Assembly: GCA_024235795.1 (NCBI GenBank)
Contig: JACKLR010000003.1
Span: forward strand, 620,001 to 684,000
Reading direction: 5' to 3'
DNA: 64,000 nt
Source: Burkholderiales bacterium
GTDB taxonomy: Bacteria; Pseudomonadota; Gammaproteobacteria; Burkholderiales; Nitrosomonadaceae
Shown: piece after piece, positions 17,967-26,677 of the stretch
How positions within the stretch are numbered: the stretch's first letter is position 1
Layout: each line of letters starts with the position of its first letter
Position numbers and translations under genes: made by a program
The notes under the pieces: generated by a model
Told to the model about the DNA's origin: nothing
Seen by the model: only the letters and a program-made list of their open reading frames with translations
Database searches by the model: none

Positions 17967-18827
17967 ATGAAGATTATTATAAGAAAAATCATGCCAAACT
18001 GGTTGAAACCGATTACCAATGAAGTACTCAGGAAATACAGACAAATGACTTGGTCGAACCGGTTTTTACCTGATTTTATAATAATTGGAGCACAGAAGTC
18101 TGGAACTACGAGCTTGTATGACTATTTGAGTCAACACCCGCAATTGCGGTCATCCTATATGAAGGAAGTTCATTTCTTTGATGGAGGCCTTAACCCTAAT
18201 GTGGATAACTTCAAGAAAGGGGAAGCCTGGTATCGATCTAATTTTCCACTCAAGCAGAATACTGACAATAATCAAAAAGCGTTTGAAGCATCACCGTTAT
18301 ATCTATTTAATCCACTTGCTCCCCAACGAATTTCCGAGCTTGTTCCAGAAGTTAGACTTATTGCCGTTTTACGTAATCCTGTGGAGCGCGCTATTTCTCA
18401 TTATTTTCATGAAAAACGGAAAGGCTTCGAGTCATTACCCATCATGCAGGCGCTTAAATCCGAGGAGGAACGTTTAAAACCCATCATTGAAAAGCAGGAC
18501 TATAAAAATAATAGCTTCATACATCATTCCTACAAAAGTCGCGGTCTATATCATGAGCAGCTAAAAAGATACCTTGACTATTTTCCAATGAGCAATATTT
18601 TAGTGGTACAAAGTGAAACGCTTTTCACGCAACCGCACGAAACGCTTCAACGCGTATTCCAATTCGTTGGCGTAGATACAGAATTTTTTATTAACGACCT
18701 TAAACCACGTAATGTTGGAAGTAACAGAACTAAAATCGACCCAGATGTCTATAAATATCTGGAAGATTATTTTCGGCCCCATAATCAGGAACTATACAAG
18801 TTGATAGGAGAAAATTATGATTGGTAA
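17967..18827 (+). CDS. PAPS-dependent sulfotransferase family protein
   Basis: Sulfotransferases move a sulfuryl group from PAPS to a carbohydrate or other acceptor. The 286-residue protein has the 5'-phosphosulfate-binding loop IIGAQKSGTTSL (about residues 38-50), the 3'-phosphate-binding segment VLRNPVERAISHY and SRGLYHEQLKRYLDYF, typical of heparan-sulfate N-sulfotransferase-like bacterial enzymes. I choose the ATG at 17967 with GAGG 11 bp upstream over an in-frame TTG. It is followed by a terminator and by two other genes for glycan modification after 635 bp, suggesting a role in decorating a surface or exopolysaccharide. Confidence 0.88.
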   Translation: MKIIIRKIMPNWLKPITNEVLRKYRQMTWSNRFLPDFIIIGAQKSGTTSLYDYLSQHPQLRSSYMKEVHFFDGGLNPNVDNFKKGEAWYRSNFPLKQNTDNNQKAFEASPLYLFNPLAPQRISELVPEVRLIAVLRNPVERAISHYFHEKRKGFESLPIMQALKSEEERLKPIIEKQDYKNNSFIHHSYKSRGLYHEQLKRYLDYFPMSNILVVQSETLFTQPHETLQRVFQFVGVDTEFFINDLKPRNVGSNRTKIDPDVYKYLEDYFRPHNQELYKLIGENYDW

Positions 18828-18847
18828 AATGCTTTCTAGCATTTTTT
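18826..18847 (+). terminator. Intrinsic terminator after the sulfotransferase gene
   Basis: AAAATGCT (18826-18833) pairs with AGCATTTT (18838-18845), 4-nt loop, and runs into further T residues. The stem overlaps the stop codon. Confidence 0.7.
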
Positions 18848-19462
18848 GACCGCTCTGCGTCAATAGGCAAAGTAGATATATATTCAAAAATCGATAATTT
18901 TAAAAATACGCCGTGTTGTTGCTGGAACCGTTATCTTGCCAGATAAACTTAGATACTCCACCAGTTAAAAACTGTTCTGGGTGGAAAGGGGTGGGGAACT
19001 CGAGCAATATGCGGAGAAATACATGCTGAATGTTATCAGTTTGATTCTGGATCAGGATCAGGATCGAGATCAGGAACATGCACGGACAAAACAGCAGTAT
19101 TTTTGAAAAAATATGATGAAACATAAAGTTATCACTTATAGAAGAAGACTTTTTTGTTCGTCAGATGTGCTGACTATTGATCGCAAGTTGCAGTAACTAT
19201 TATGATCCCATTGATACGTTGGAAATGGATTCGAGCTACAATTTCATAATGAAATACTCAGATATTATAAAAACGGGAAAGATAGTAATGGTGCGCTAAG
19301 CAATAACCCAACATAATGCCATAGTATCGACATAAATCGCTGCTTTTAAATCATTGAAAAGCATCAAACAAAAGAAATATTTAAGTAATTATTTGTGTCA
19401 AATAGTACGTTCCTTGCATCGTATCCATTACACAAAGTGTTAGCAGCAGAAAGGAGAATCAC
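18848..19462. other. Intergenic region, about 615 bp
   Basis: No convincing gene. It contains a short run of near-identical hexamers (GATCAG type, about 19048-19075) and a minus-strand 74-codon frame without ribosome site or family match. The region may hold decayed genes. AGGAG precedes the deacetylase ATG. Confidence 0.4.
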
Positions 19463-20443
19463 ATGAATTTAAAACAAGGCATTTTCACCGTTTCACTTGA
19501 CTTTGAATTGTACTGGGGAGTGAGGGATAAACTTAGTATCGAACAATACGGGGACAATTTGCTGGGTGTCAGAAAAGCCATACCTGAAATTTTGCGAGTC
19601 TTTGAAAACAGTGATATTCATGCAACATGGGCAACTGTTGGCTTTTTGTTTTTTAATGATTCCGACGAATTAAGCAAACATCTCCCAGAATTACAGCCAA
19701 CTTACAGTAGAGAAGAGCTTTCACCATATAAATATATGGACACCTCAACCCTTGACCCTAAATACCATTTCGCCCCTGATCTGATTAATAATATTCTTGA
19801 ACATAAAGGACAAGAAATTGGCACACATACTTTTTCACATTATTATTGCTTAGAAAATGGGCAATTACTTGAACAATTTGAAGCGGATATTAAAGCAGCG
19901 ATAAAGGCTGCGGAACGGGTAAACGCCCCAACAAAAAGCTTCGTTTTTCCAAGAAACCAGTGGAATGCAACGTATCTTTCGTCTCTTGACAAGTTAGGAA
20001 TACAATGCTTCAGAGGCAATGAAGGTAATTGGATATACAAGGCTTCGGATGATGAGGGACAAAACAAACTCCAAAGAGCTTTCCGTTTAGCGGATACATA
20101 TTTGAATCTCTCGGGTTATAACACCTTTGATTTAGCATCATGCGCTGAAGAAAGGCCTTTCAATATTCCCTCAAGCCGGTTCCTCCGTCCTTATTCCAAA
20201 AAACTTGCCTTTTTAGATGGGTTAAAGTTAAGAAGAATTAAAAAAGCAATGAGTCACGCAGCAAGCAACAATAAGATATTTCATTTATGGTGGCATCCAC
20301 ATAATTTTGGGGTCAATATCAATAAAAACATTAGCTTTCTTTCAAAAATCGCGGACCATTACGATACATTAAGCAAAGAATACGGCATGAAATCTTTAAA
20401 TATGGGTGAAATTTGCAACCTATTAGAGCCTAATAATGGATAA
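19463..20443 (+). CDS. Polysaccharide deacetylase (NodB-like) family protein
   Basis: Carbohydrate esterase 4-type enzymes remove N- or O-acetyl groups from sugars. The 326-residue protein starts FTVSLDFELYWGVRD with the catalytic aspartate (SLDFE) and has the metal motif GTHTFSH (HxxxH) near residue 120; a WWHPHNFG segment near the C-terminus is a likely third motif. No signal peptide, so it probably acts on a cytoplasmic intermediate. ATG start with AGGAG. Its stop overlaps the next gene by 8 bp, implying coupled translation with a formyltransferase; this pairing suggests deacetylation followed by N-formylation of an amino sugar (inference). Confidence 0.88.
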   Translation: MNLKQGIFTVSLDFELYWGVRDKLSIEQYGDNLLGVRKAIPEILRVFENSDIHATWATVGFLFFNDSDELSKHLPELQPTYSREELSPYKYMDTSTLDPKYHFAPDLINNILEHKGQEIGTHTFSHYYCLENGQLLEQFEADIKAAIKAAERVNAPTKSFVFPRNQWNATYLSSLDKLGIQCFRGNEGNWIYKASDDEGQNKLQRAFRLADTYLNLSGYNTFDLASCAEERPFNIPSSRFLRPYSKKLAFLDGLKLRRIKKAMSHAASNNKIFHLWWHPHNFGVNINKNISFLSKIADHYDTLSKEYGMKSLNMGEICNLLEPNNG

Positions 20444-21206
20444 TAAAATCAATGTGGTAATGCTCTGTGGAGACGGAGAATCATCAAGAATAATGTTTAA
20501 TGGAATTGCATCTCATGTAAACATAGAACGCATAGTCTTTGAGAATAAAGTATCCAGCAAAGTGTTGATACAGAGAAGGATAAAAAAGCTGGGAATAACA
20601 ACAGTCTTTGGACAAGTATTATTTATACTGGTGAACAAGTTACTAGCCCGACCATCCAGAGCAAGGATCAGTCAACTTATTTTAGATTATGGACTTAGCG
20701 ATACTCACCCTCCTGAAAACATTACCACGTTTGTCAACAGTATTAATGATGAGGAAACGATAAACTTGCTGAAAAAAATTAATCCCGACGCTGTTGTTGT
20801 TAATGGCACTAGAATTATATCCGGCAATGTTCTGTCTTCCGTCAATGCGCCGTTTATCAATACACACATGGGGATAACACCTAAATATAGAGGTGTACAT
20901 GGCGGCTACTGGGCATTAGCCATGAATGACAGCGCTAACTGTGGGGTCACAGTTCACCTTGTTGATCAAGGTATCGATACAGGTGGAATCTTGTATCAAG
21001 ACACCATCCATCCAAACCAAGATGATAATTTCAATACCTATCCAATTCATCAAATAGCCAAAGCGATACCATTGATGAAAGAAGCGCTAGATGATGTAAG
21101 AGAAAAGCGTCTAAAAATAAAGAAAAGCACTCTACCATCGCAATTATGGTACCATCCAACAATACTGGATTATGCGAAGTATTGGATACAGAGAGGCATA
21201 AAATAG
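20436..21206 (+). CDS. Formyltransferase-fold protein (probable sugar N-formyltransferase)
   Basis: The 256-residue protein belongs to the formyl-tetrahydrofolate-dependent transferase fold shared by Fmt, PurN and sugar N-formyltransferases. The catalytic triad positions are visible: Asn in VVVNGTR, His in INTHMGITPKYRG and Asp in LVDQGIDTGGIL. The N-terminal about 90 residues are atypical. It overlaps the deacetylase gene by 8 bp. In that context an amino sugar is a more likely acceptor than initiator tRNA or a purine intermediate, but the acceptor cannot be read from sequence. Confidence 0.85.
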   Translation: MDNKINVVMLCGDGESSRIMFNGIASHVNIERIVFENKVSSKVLIQRRIKKLGITTVFGQVLFILVNKLLARPSRARISQLILDYGLSDTHPPENITTFVNSINDEETINLLKKINPDAVVVNGTRIISGNVLSSVNAPFINTHMGITPKYRGVHGGYWALAMNDSANCGVTVHLVDQGIDTGGILYQDTIHPNQDDNFNTYPIHQIAKAIPLMKEALDDVREKRLKIKKSTLPSQLWYHPTILDYAKYWIQRGIK

Positions 21207-21537
21207 CATTTTGGCCTTTGAAATTGATTCTGTGGGCAACAAAACAGCACACATTCTTTGAAAATGTAAGGTCACACCATCACCATTCCCACACAAATCA
21301 GGAACGAGCGCCCCTTTATTAGCCTATTTGAGTATTTCCATGATCTGACTATAACCAAATCACAATTTCTTTTTACTGCAGAATCTCCTGTCTATAAATT
21401 ATAAGAAAACTCATCCGACCAGCATTATTGTCGCCAAACCGGGCCAAGGTAATTGACGTGAGACAGGAAGATTACCTTTGGTATAAATAAATATTTTCAT
21501 AGTATGATCTCAACAGAATTCACTGGGAGGTTCTATT
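21207..21537. other. Intergenic region, 331 bp
   Basis: AT-rich, without a gene I can support. It ends in GGGAGG before the lipoprotein ATG, and a TATAAA-like stretch at about 21482-21490 could be part of that gene's promoter. Confidence 0.4.
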
Positions 21538-21861
21538 ATGAAGCTGTTGATATTGTTATTTGCAATAATGATTTCCGGATGCGCAACGGTTACTAAAGAC
21601 TTGGCGCAAACATTGCGTTATTCGGATGGAAAAGTAGTCGGTGTTAAAAATATAAATTTCAAGGAATTGCAATCAAGAAAGCGGGGTGAGGCTTGTACAT
21701 GGAACATTCTTTTTTTTATTCCAATGTATGGCGATGGTTCTATAATCACGGCCGCAGATAATGGTGACATCAATAACGTTGAATTGGTTGGGGAAACAGG
21801 CATTTGGTATTTCCCATTTAATAAAAATTGCACTGTAGTATTTGGTGATAGCAATAATTAA
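21538..21861 (+). CDS. Small lipoprotein, possibly TRL-like family
   Basis: The 107-residue protein has a lipoprotein signal with lipobox ISGC at residues 13-16. The mature part with GEACTWNIL...DGSIITAADNGDINNVELVG resembles the TRL-like family, in which a Cys-containing GxASC segment is followed by AAxxGxI. Function of that family is unknown. Strong GGGAGG ribosome site. It converges on the SLC13 gene. Confidence 0.65.
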   Translation: MKLLILLFAIMISGCATVTKDLAQTLRYSDGKVVGVKNINFKELQSRKRGEACTWNILFFIPMYGDGSIITAADNGDINNVELVGETGIWYFPFNKNCTVVFGDSNN

Positions 21862-21930
21862 GACATCACAAATCGTTTATGGCAATCGGAGTATGATTGA
21901 TCGTATTAGCGGTCTAATTATCGCAAAGAT

Positions 21931-23712
21931 TTACTCAACAACTACCAACGGCCAGCCAATTAATAACACCGTAATAGTAACAATCGCAGTCAGCACATTC
22001 ATCGGCAGCCCAACTTTCAGAAAATCCGTAAAGCGGTATCCACCCGGCCCATATACCATCAGGTTGGTCTGATAGCCCAGAGGCGTTGCAAAGCTTGCGG
22101 AAGCGGCCATCATGATGGCAAAAATAAACGGTACGTTATTGAGATCTGCTTTTTCGGTGATTTCCAGCACAATGGGCAGCATGAGTACTGCTGCGGCATT
22201 ATTGGTAATCATCTCGGTTAATAACGAAACCGTCAAATACGTCAGAATAAGCAAAAGCCAAGGGGTACCGTTGCTTAAATCCACCATATTTTGCGCAATA
22301 TACTCAGCGACACCGGTTTTTTGCAGTGCGACCCCTAAAGCGAAAGATGCTGCAATCGTGATGAGGACCGTCAAATCGAGACTTCTTTCCGCCTGACTGG
22401 CTGAACAACACCCTGTGATCACCATTAATCCCGCACCAATGAGCGCAGCATTCAGCATACTAATGATTTCAAGTCCTGCCGCAGCGATAACCCCAACCAA
22501 TATAACCCAGGCAAGGTAAGCGCGTTCATGACGCGGCGATTCCGTATTCAGATCATTTATAAGCAAAAAATCCTTGTTATAGCGTTGGCGGCTGACAAAG
22601 GCCGGCCTTGCTTCGAGCAGCAACGTATCACCCGCATGCAGTTTAATCGTACCCAGATTGCCCTTGACACGCTCGCCATTACGCGCCACAGCCAACACAA
22701 CAGCACCATACTGAGATCTGAACCGTGTATCACGAATAGCCCGCCCGATTGCCGCACAATGCGGGGATACCACTGCTTCCACCAAACGCCTTTCAGCACG
22801 CTGTGTCATCAATACATGTGCTTGATCATCTTCGGTCGATGGTACGATACCATTAATACGAAGCAAGTCAGAAATAGCATCGATATCTCCCGCAAAAATC
22901 AACCTGTCACCACTCTGCAGTGTCTCTTCAGATGAAACCGCGGTAATAACAGTACCGTTTCTATCGATTTCAACCAGATAAACGCGCCGCAAATGCCTCA
23001 ATCCTGCTTCCTCTACTGTTTTACCGACAAGCGGCCCATTCGAAGCCACGGATACTTCCAGCGTAAATTCACGAAGATTTGAAAATGCCTCATTCTTAGA
23101 CCGATCCGGCAGCAAACGCGGAAACCACAACCACATCAGTAGAAATCCGGTAAGCGCCACAGGTAACCCAACCGCCGTAATCGAAAACAACGAAAAACCT
23201 GGTTCGCCGGTCAATGTCTGATACTGACCATTAACAATTAAATTCGTACTGGTTCCGATCAACGTCAATGTACCACCAAGAATAGCAGTATAGCTTAAAG
23301 GAATCATCAGCTTGGACGGCGAAATTCCGATTTTACGCGACCAAGTATAAATTGCCGGAATCATCGTTGCAACAACAGGCGTATTATTGAGAAAACCGCT
23401 CAACGCCACCACGGGAAAAAAAATTCTTGAAAGCGCCGAACGAACTGTCCGTGGACGGCCAAGTATACGATTTACAAGCAAATCAATTGCACCCGAAGCA
23501 TGCATCCCCGCAGCAACGACAAACATGGCTGCTACTGTGATCAAGCCTGAATTACTAAAACCCAGCAAAGCTTCTTCACTGGTTAATATCCCGGTGACGC
23601 TTAAAATCGTCAACGCTGCAATCATAACCAAATGGGGACCAATACGCGTAAAAGTCAGCGTCAATAACACGACGACACATAATCCCAAAGCAAACCAACC
23701 CTGCCATTCCAT
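21931..23712 (-). CDS. SLC13/DASS-type permease with two RCK_C (TrkA-C) domains
   Basis: A 593-residue inner-membrane protein with about ten or more membrane segments in two halves (about 5-195 and 410-590) separated by two soluble RCK_C domains (about 205-375, each with SG DRLIFAG or AGDTLLLEA-like ends). NNTPVVA and GTSTNLIVNG in the first half, and NNAAAVLMLPI plus GYQTNLMVYGPGGY in the second, are the paired SNT-type motifs of divalent-anion:sodium symporters. Substrate (sulfate, dicarboxylate or another anion) cannot be assigned. ATG start. Confidence 0.9.
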   Translation of the reverse strand: MEWQGWFALGLCVVVLLTLTFTRIGPHLVMIAALTILSVTGILTSEEALLGFSNSGLITVAAMFVVAAGMHASGAIDLLVNRILGRPRTVRSALSRIFFPVVALSGFLNNTPVVATMIPAIYTWSRKIGISPSKLMIPLSYTAILGGTLTLIGTSTNLIVNGQYQTLTGEPGFSLFSITAVGLPVALTGFLLMWLWFPRLLPDRSKNEAFSNLREFTLEVSVASNGPLVGKTVEEAGLRHLRRVYLVEIDRNGTVITAVSSEETLQSGDRLIFAGDIDAISDLLRINGIVPSTEDDQAHVLMTQRAERRLVEAVVSPHCAAIGRAIRDTRFRSQYGAVVLAVARNGERVKGNLGTIKLHAGDTLLLEARPAFVSRQRYNKDFLLINDLNTESPRHERAYLAWVILVGVIAAAGLEIISMLNAALIGAGLMVITGCCSASQAERSLDLTVLITIAASFALGVALQKTGVAEYIAQNMVDLSNGTPWLLLILTYLTVSLLTEMITNNAAAVLMLPIVLEITEKADLNNVPFIFAIMMAASASFATPLGYQTNLMVYGPGGYRFTDFLKVGLPMNVLTAIVTITVLLIGWPLVVVE

Positions 23713-24278
23713 TGTTTTTATACCCCAGAAATAAACCTCGTGCGTAATATACAGCAGCCATTAATATAATTGGAAATAATAAATACTGATTATCATATAA
23801 ATTCTTGCTATATAAGACCTTTGTAAATCGCGACAGGCTTCGATAACACACAGCGTTTTAAAAGTTAAGGTAATTAAGACGAATTAATGGTATGCTTTTA
23901 AGTCGATAATAGATAAGTTACCTCTAAAAATAAGAAATACAGCTGTTTATTAATAATAAATTTCTATATTTACGATTCATCATCAACAACTTAATTGTAT
24001 TGCTTATATGAAAGATTTATTGGTTAGCTTGTCTCTCTATGGATTGGCACTCGTTCTTTATAGTCATCTTCTCAATGAAAATTTTGACCACGGCGGCAAC
24101 AGCGGCGGTTATCCCGCCGCGAGTTGGAATTACAAAGAAAAGCTCGCTGGATATACCGATCGAGAACGGCCTTATCGCCAGGCTTCTTTATCTGATGACA
24201 ACAATCGCGAATTATATCGCTAATACTTCATCAAAATTGACATGACATTTGCCATTGGCCAAATGTATTTATCTGTTA
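23713..24278. other. Intergenic region, about 565 bp
   Basis: Lies between the promoters of the SLC13 gene and the 3' end of the dehydrogenase gene. Two overlapping plus-strand frames (24008 and 24039, about 70 codons each) lack ribosome sites and family matches. A TACCTCTAAAAAT motif at about 23909-23922 resembles one end of the MITE found at 40.7 kb, but no partner end is present. Confidence 0.4.
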
Positions 24279-25286
24279 CTAACCTGAGTTGCTAAGAACA
24301 ACCCGGTAGCGCGCCTTGCCACTGGCCAGATGCGCGATCGCTTCGTTTGCCTGATCAAAGCGAAAATACTCAACAACTGGTTTGATCTTGTGCTGCACTG
24401 CAAAATCCAGCATGGTACGGATTGTATCCGGACTGCCCACCGGAGAACCTGAAATACTGCGCTGCCCCAAAATTAATGGAAAAACCCCAATATCCAGCGG
24501 CTCCAAAGTCGCGCCAACAAAATGCAGACGGCCTTTGGGGCTCAACATGGCAACATAAGCATTCCAATCCAATCCAGCCTGAACGGTAGATAAAATCAGA
24601 TCGAATTGTCCGGCTGCCGCTTCCAGTGTCGCGGAGTCGGTTGAATTTAATACCTGATACGCGCCAAGTTTCAGAATTTCGTCCTTTTTACTTTCATTGT
24701 GCGTAAATGCAGTAACATGGCATCCCCAGGCATTCAGAAATTGCAGCGCCAAATGGCCTAATCCGCCAATACCGATGACGCCCACTCTGGCGGTTGGTTT
24801 AATATTGAACTGCATCAATGGATTGAAAACAGTGATACCGCCGCAAAACAATGGCCCTGCACTTTGTGCATCCAGATCACGCGGCAGTTCGACTACACTT
24901 GCAGCCTGCGCACGAACCCTGTCTGCAAAACCGCCATGCCGTCCAATAAGCGTTCCCTGCGCATGTGCGCAAAGATTATGATCGCCAGACATACAGCTAT
25001 GGCAATGCATACAGTAACCGGCATGCCAACCCAGACCCACCCGTTGGCCTGGCCGAATATGCTGCACTTGATCACCGATACCGGCAATTGTCCCGATGAT
25101 TTCATGTCCCGGCACAAACGGGTATTGTGTCATACCCCATTCATTTTGCAGCATACTTATGTCGCTATAACATATCCCGCAATGTTCAACGACAATTTCA
25201 ACATCCTGCGGCCCCATCGGGCCCGGATCATACTCATACGGCTCAAGCTTACCGCCTGGCTCTGACACAGCGTAGGCTTTAAACAT
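24279..25286 (-). CDS. ahr: Zinc-dependent alcohol/aldehyde dehydrogenase, Ahr (YjgB)-like
   Basis: Medium-chain NADP(H)-dependent dehydrogenase of 335 residues, close in sequence to E. coli Ahr, a broad aldehyde reductase. Visible are the catalytic zinc ligands in HCGICYSD (Cys) and GHEIIG (His/Glu), the structural zinc cysteines in CMHCHSC...C, and the cofactor loop GVIGIGGLGHLA. FKAYAV at the N-terminus and ARYRVVL at the C-terminus match that group. ATG start, 17 bp downstream of the folB stop. Confidence 0.85.
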   Translation of the reverse strand: MFKAYAVSEPGGKLEPYEYDPGPMGPQDVEIVVEHCGICYSDISMLQNEWGMTQYPFVPGHEIIGTIAGIGDQVQHIRPGQRVGLGWHAGYCMHCHSCMSGDHNLCAHAQGTLIGRHGGFADRVRAQAASVVELPRDLDAQSAGPLFCGGITVFNPLMQFNIKPTARVGVIGIGGLGHLALQFLNAWGCHVTAFTHNESKKDEILKLGAYQVLNSTDSATLEAAAGQFDLILSTVQAGLDWNAYVAMLSPKGRLHFVGATLEPLDIGVFPLILGQRSISGSPVGSPDTIRTMLDFAVQHKIKPVVEYFRFDQANEAIAHLASGKARYRVVLSNSG

Positions 25287-25303
25287 GTTCTCTCTCCCTG
25301 GCG

Positions 25304-25687
25304 TTACCTATTTCCGTCGTGGTGTTCTGCATTGTATCGTGTTCCGCGCTCAATACACACGCCAATTCTTTTCACACCCCGTATAATACCCAGCTTTGCA
25401 ACACTGATTCTCACCCACGGCGACTTGAATTCTTTCATAATGGTGTGCGCAATATGTTCGGCCAGCGCTTCCAGTAACATAAAATGTTTTTTCTCGAGAA
25501 TCTCACGAATACATTCAACAACACGCGCATAGTCAACCGCATGTTCAATGCTGTCTGTTTCAGCCGCGCGTTTATCGGGTAAGGCAATTTCAAGATCCAA
25601 TTGTATCGTTTGTGCGACCTTGCGTTCCCAAGGATAAATACCAATTAATGTTTTGGCCTTGAAATCGCTAAGAAAAATAATATCCAT
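25304..25687 (-). CDS. folB: Dihydroneopterin aldolase
   Basis: FolB cleaves dihydroneopterin to 6-hydroxymethyl-dihydropterin and glycolaldehyde for folate synthesis. The 127-residue protein starts MDIIFLSDFKAKTLIGIYPWERK, and has VDYARVVE and LLEALAEHIA, with the catalytic Glu in the first strand region (IGIYPWE) and a Lys late (VAKLG). It shares orientation with the downstream ahr-like gene and diverges from plsY, an arrangement common in betaproteobacteria. A second FolB-fold gene (folX) occurs at 28.4 kb. Confidence 0.95.
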   Translation of the reverse strand: MDIIFLSDFKAKTLIGIYPWERKVAQTIQLDLEIALPDKRAAETDSIEHAVDYARVVECIREILEKKHFMLLEALAEHIAHTIMKEFKSPWVRISVAKLGIIRGVKRIGVCIERGTRYNAEHHDGNR

Positions 25688-25766
25688 TATTGACGGCGAA
25701 ATGTAATCATTCGGGCTGTTTTTTACTATAATTCTATTCTAATTTACTGGAGCAATACTAATTCTT

Positions 25767-26378
25767 ATGACGTTATTGGCTTTTATTTTTCTTGCTTATC
25801 TTATCGGATCAATTCCTTTTGCACTGATTTCCAGCTGGATTTTCAAGCTTCCAGATCCGCGCACGTATGGCTCGAAAAATCCCGGAGCTACCAACGTTTT
25901 ACGCAGCGGCAAGAAAGCAGCGGCTGTGTTAACGCTGCTGGGCGATGCTGGCAAGGGCTGGCTGGCGATCGCACTGGCACACTATTTTGCACCACTTTGG
26001 AATATGGGCAATGAAGCCATCGCCGTTGTGGCGCTCGCAGTATTTCTGGGTCATGTATTTCCGGTATTCTTGAATTTCCAGGGCGGCAAAGGCGTTGCAA
26101 CAGCCGTAGGTGTGCTGCTAGGACTCAGTCCAATACTCGGCCTGCTTGCAATGGCGACCTGGATCGCGGTTGCCGTCATTTCCCGTTACTCCTCGTTATC
26201 CGCTTTGGTTTCAGCTGCACTGGCGCCCATCTATGCATACCTCCTATTCGGATTTACGCTGAATACGCTGGCTGTCTTCCTGATGGCGCTCATGCTGATC
26301 TGGCGTCACCAGGCCAATATCGGCAATCTCATTGCCGGCAGGGAAAGCCGTATCGGCCAGAAAAAAACACCACTCTGA
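25767..26378 (+). CDS. plsY: Glycerol-3-phosphate acyltransferase PlsY
   Basis: PlsY transfers an acyl group from acyl-phosphate to glycerol-3-phosphate in the inner membrane, the first step of phospholipid synthesis. The 203-residue protein has five or more membrane segments and the three family motifs: GSIPFALI, KNPGATNVLR and GHVFPVFLNFQGGKGVAT. Divergent from folB with 79 bp between. Full length. Confidence 0.96.
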   Translation: MTLLAFIFLAYLIGSIPFALISSWIFKLPDPRTYGSKNPGATNVLRSGKKAAAVLTLLGDAGKGWLAIALAHYFAPLWNMGNEAIAVVALAVFLGHVFPVFLNFQGGKGVATAVGVLLGLSPILGLLAMATWIAVAVISRYSSLSALVSAALAPIYAYLLFGFTLNTLAVFLMALMLIWRHQANIGNLIAGRESRIGQKKTPL

Positions 26379-26677
26379 CGCGCATTACAAATTCGCTGCG
26401 CGCGTTATCGGAAAATTACGGGCGCCCGAATTCCGTATTACCATATACCAAATAGCCTCTGCACATTTTCCCACAGAATTATCCGGCTCAATCCGCAATA
26501 TATTCGACATAAATCAACGCGATCGATGACAGCACAAAAATCAGTAACAGCACATTCCTCTCATTCATATTTTCACCACTAACTTAAAATTTGTTTCACG
26601 GTTATTCAAAAAGTACCATTCTATTTCAAAATTCGAACCACAGAATGTAATTTTTCAGTTTTAACCAACCGTAGTCG
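26379..26677. other. Intergenic region with a possible 26-codon peptide gene
   Basis: Between plsY and the convergent iron-type dehydrogenase. On the minus strand an ATG at 26568 opens 26 codons ending at 26488; the peptide (NERNVLLLIFVLSSIALIYVEYIAD after Met) would be one membrane helix. The ribosome site is weak and the length small, so I do not call it a gene. Confidence 0.3.

Noticed and set aside
19048..19078. Short GATCAG-type hexamer run
   Set aside because: Only about four imperfect units; too short for CRISPR or a meaningful satellite.
18900..19124. Minus-strand 74-codon frame between the sulfotransferase and deacetylase genes
   Set aside because: No ribosome site and a product made of Phe/Leu/Ile typical of AT-rich non-coding DNA.
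23770..23800. Fur-box-like sequence upstream of the SLC13 gene
   Set aside because: Only about 12 of 19 positions fit the consensus by eye, not better than AT-rich background.
23909..23922. TACCTCTAAAAAT motif like one end of the 40.7-kb MITE
   Set aside because: No second end or target duplication within several hundred bases; the match is too short to call an element.
24008..24245. Two overlapping plus-strand frames of about 70 codons
   Set aside because: Neither has a ribosome site or family resemblance, and they overlap each other in different frames.
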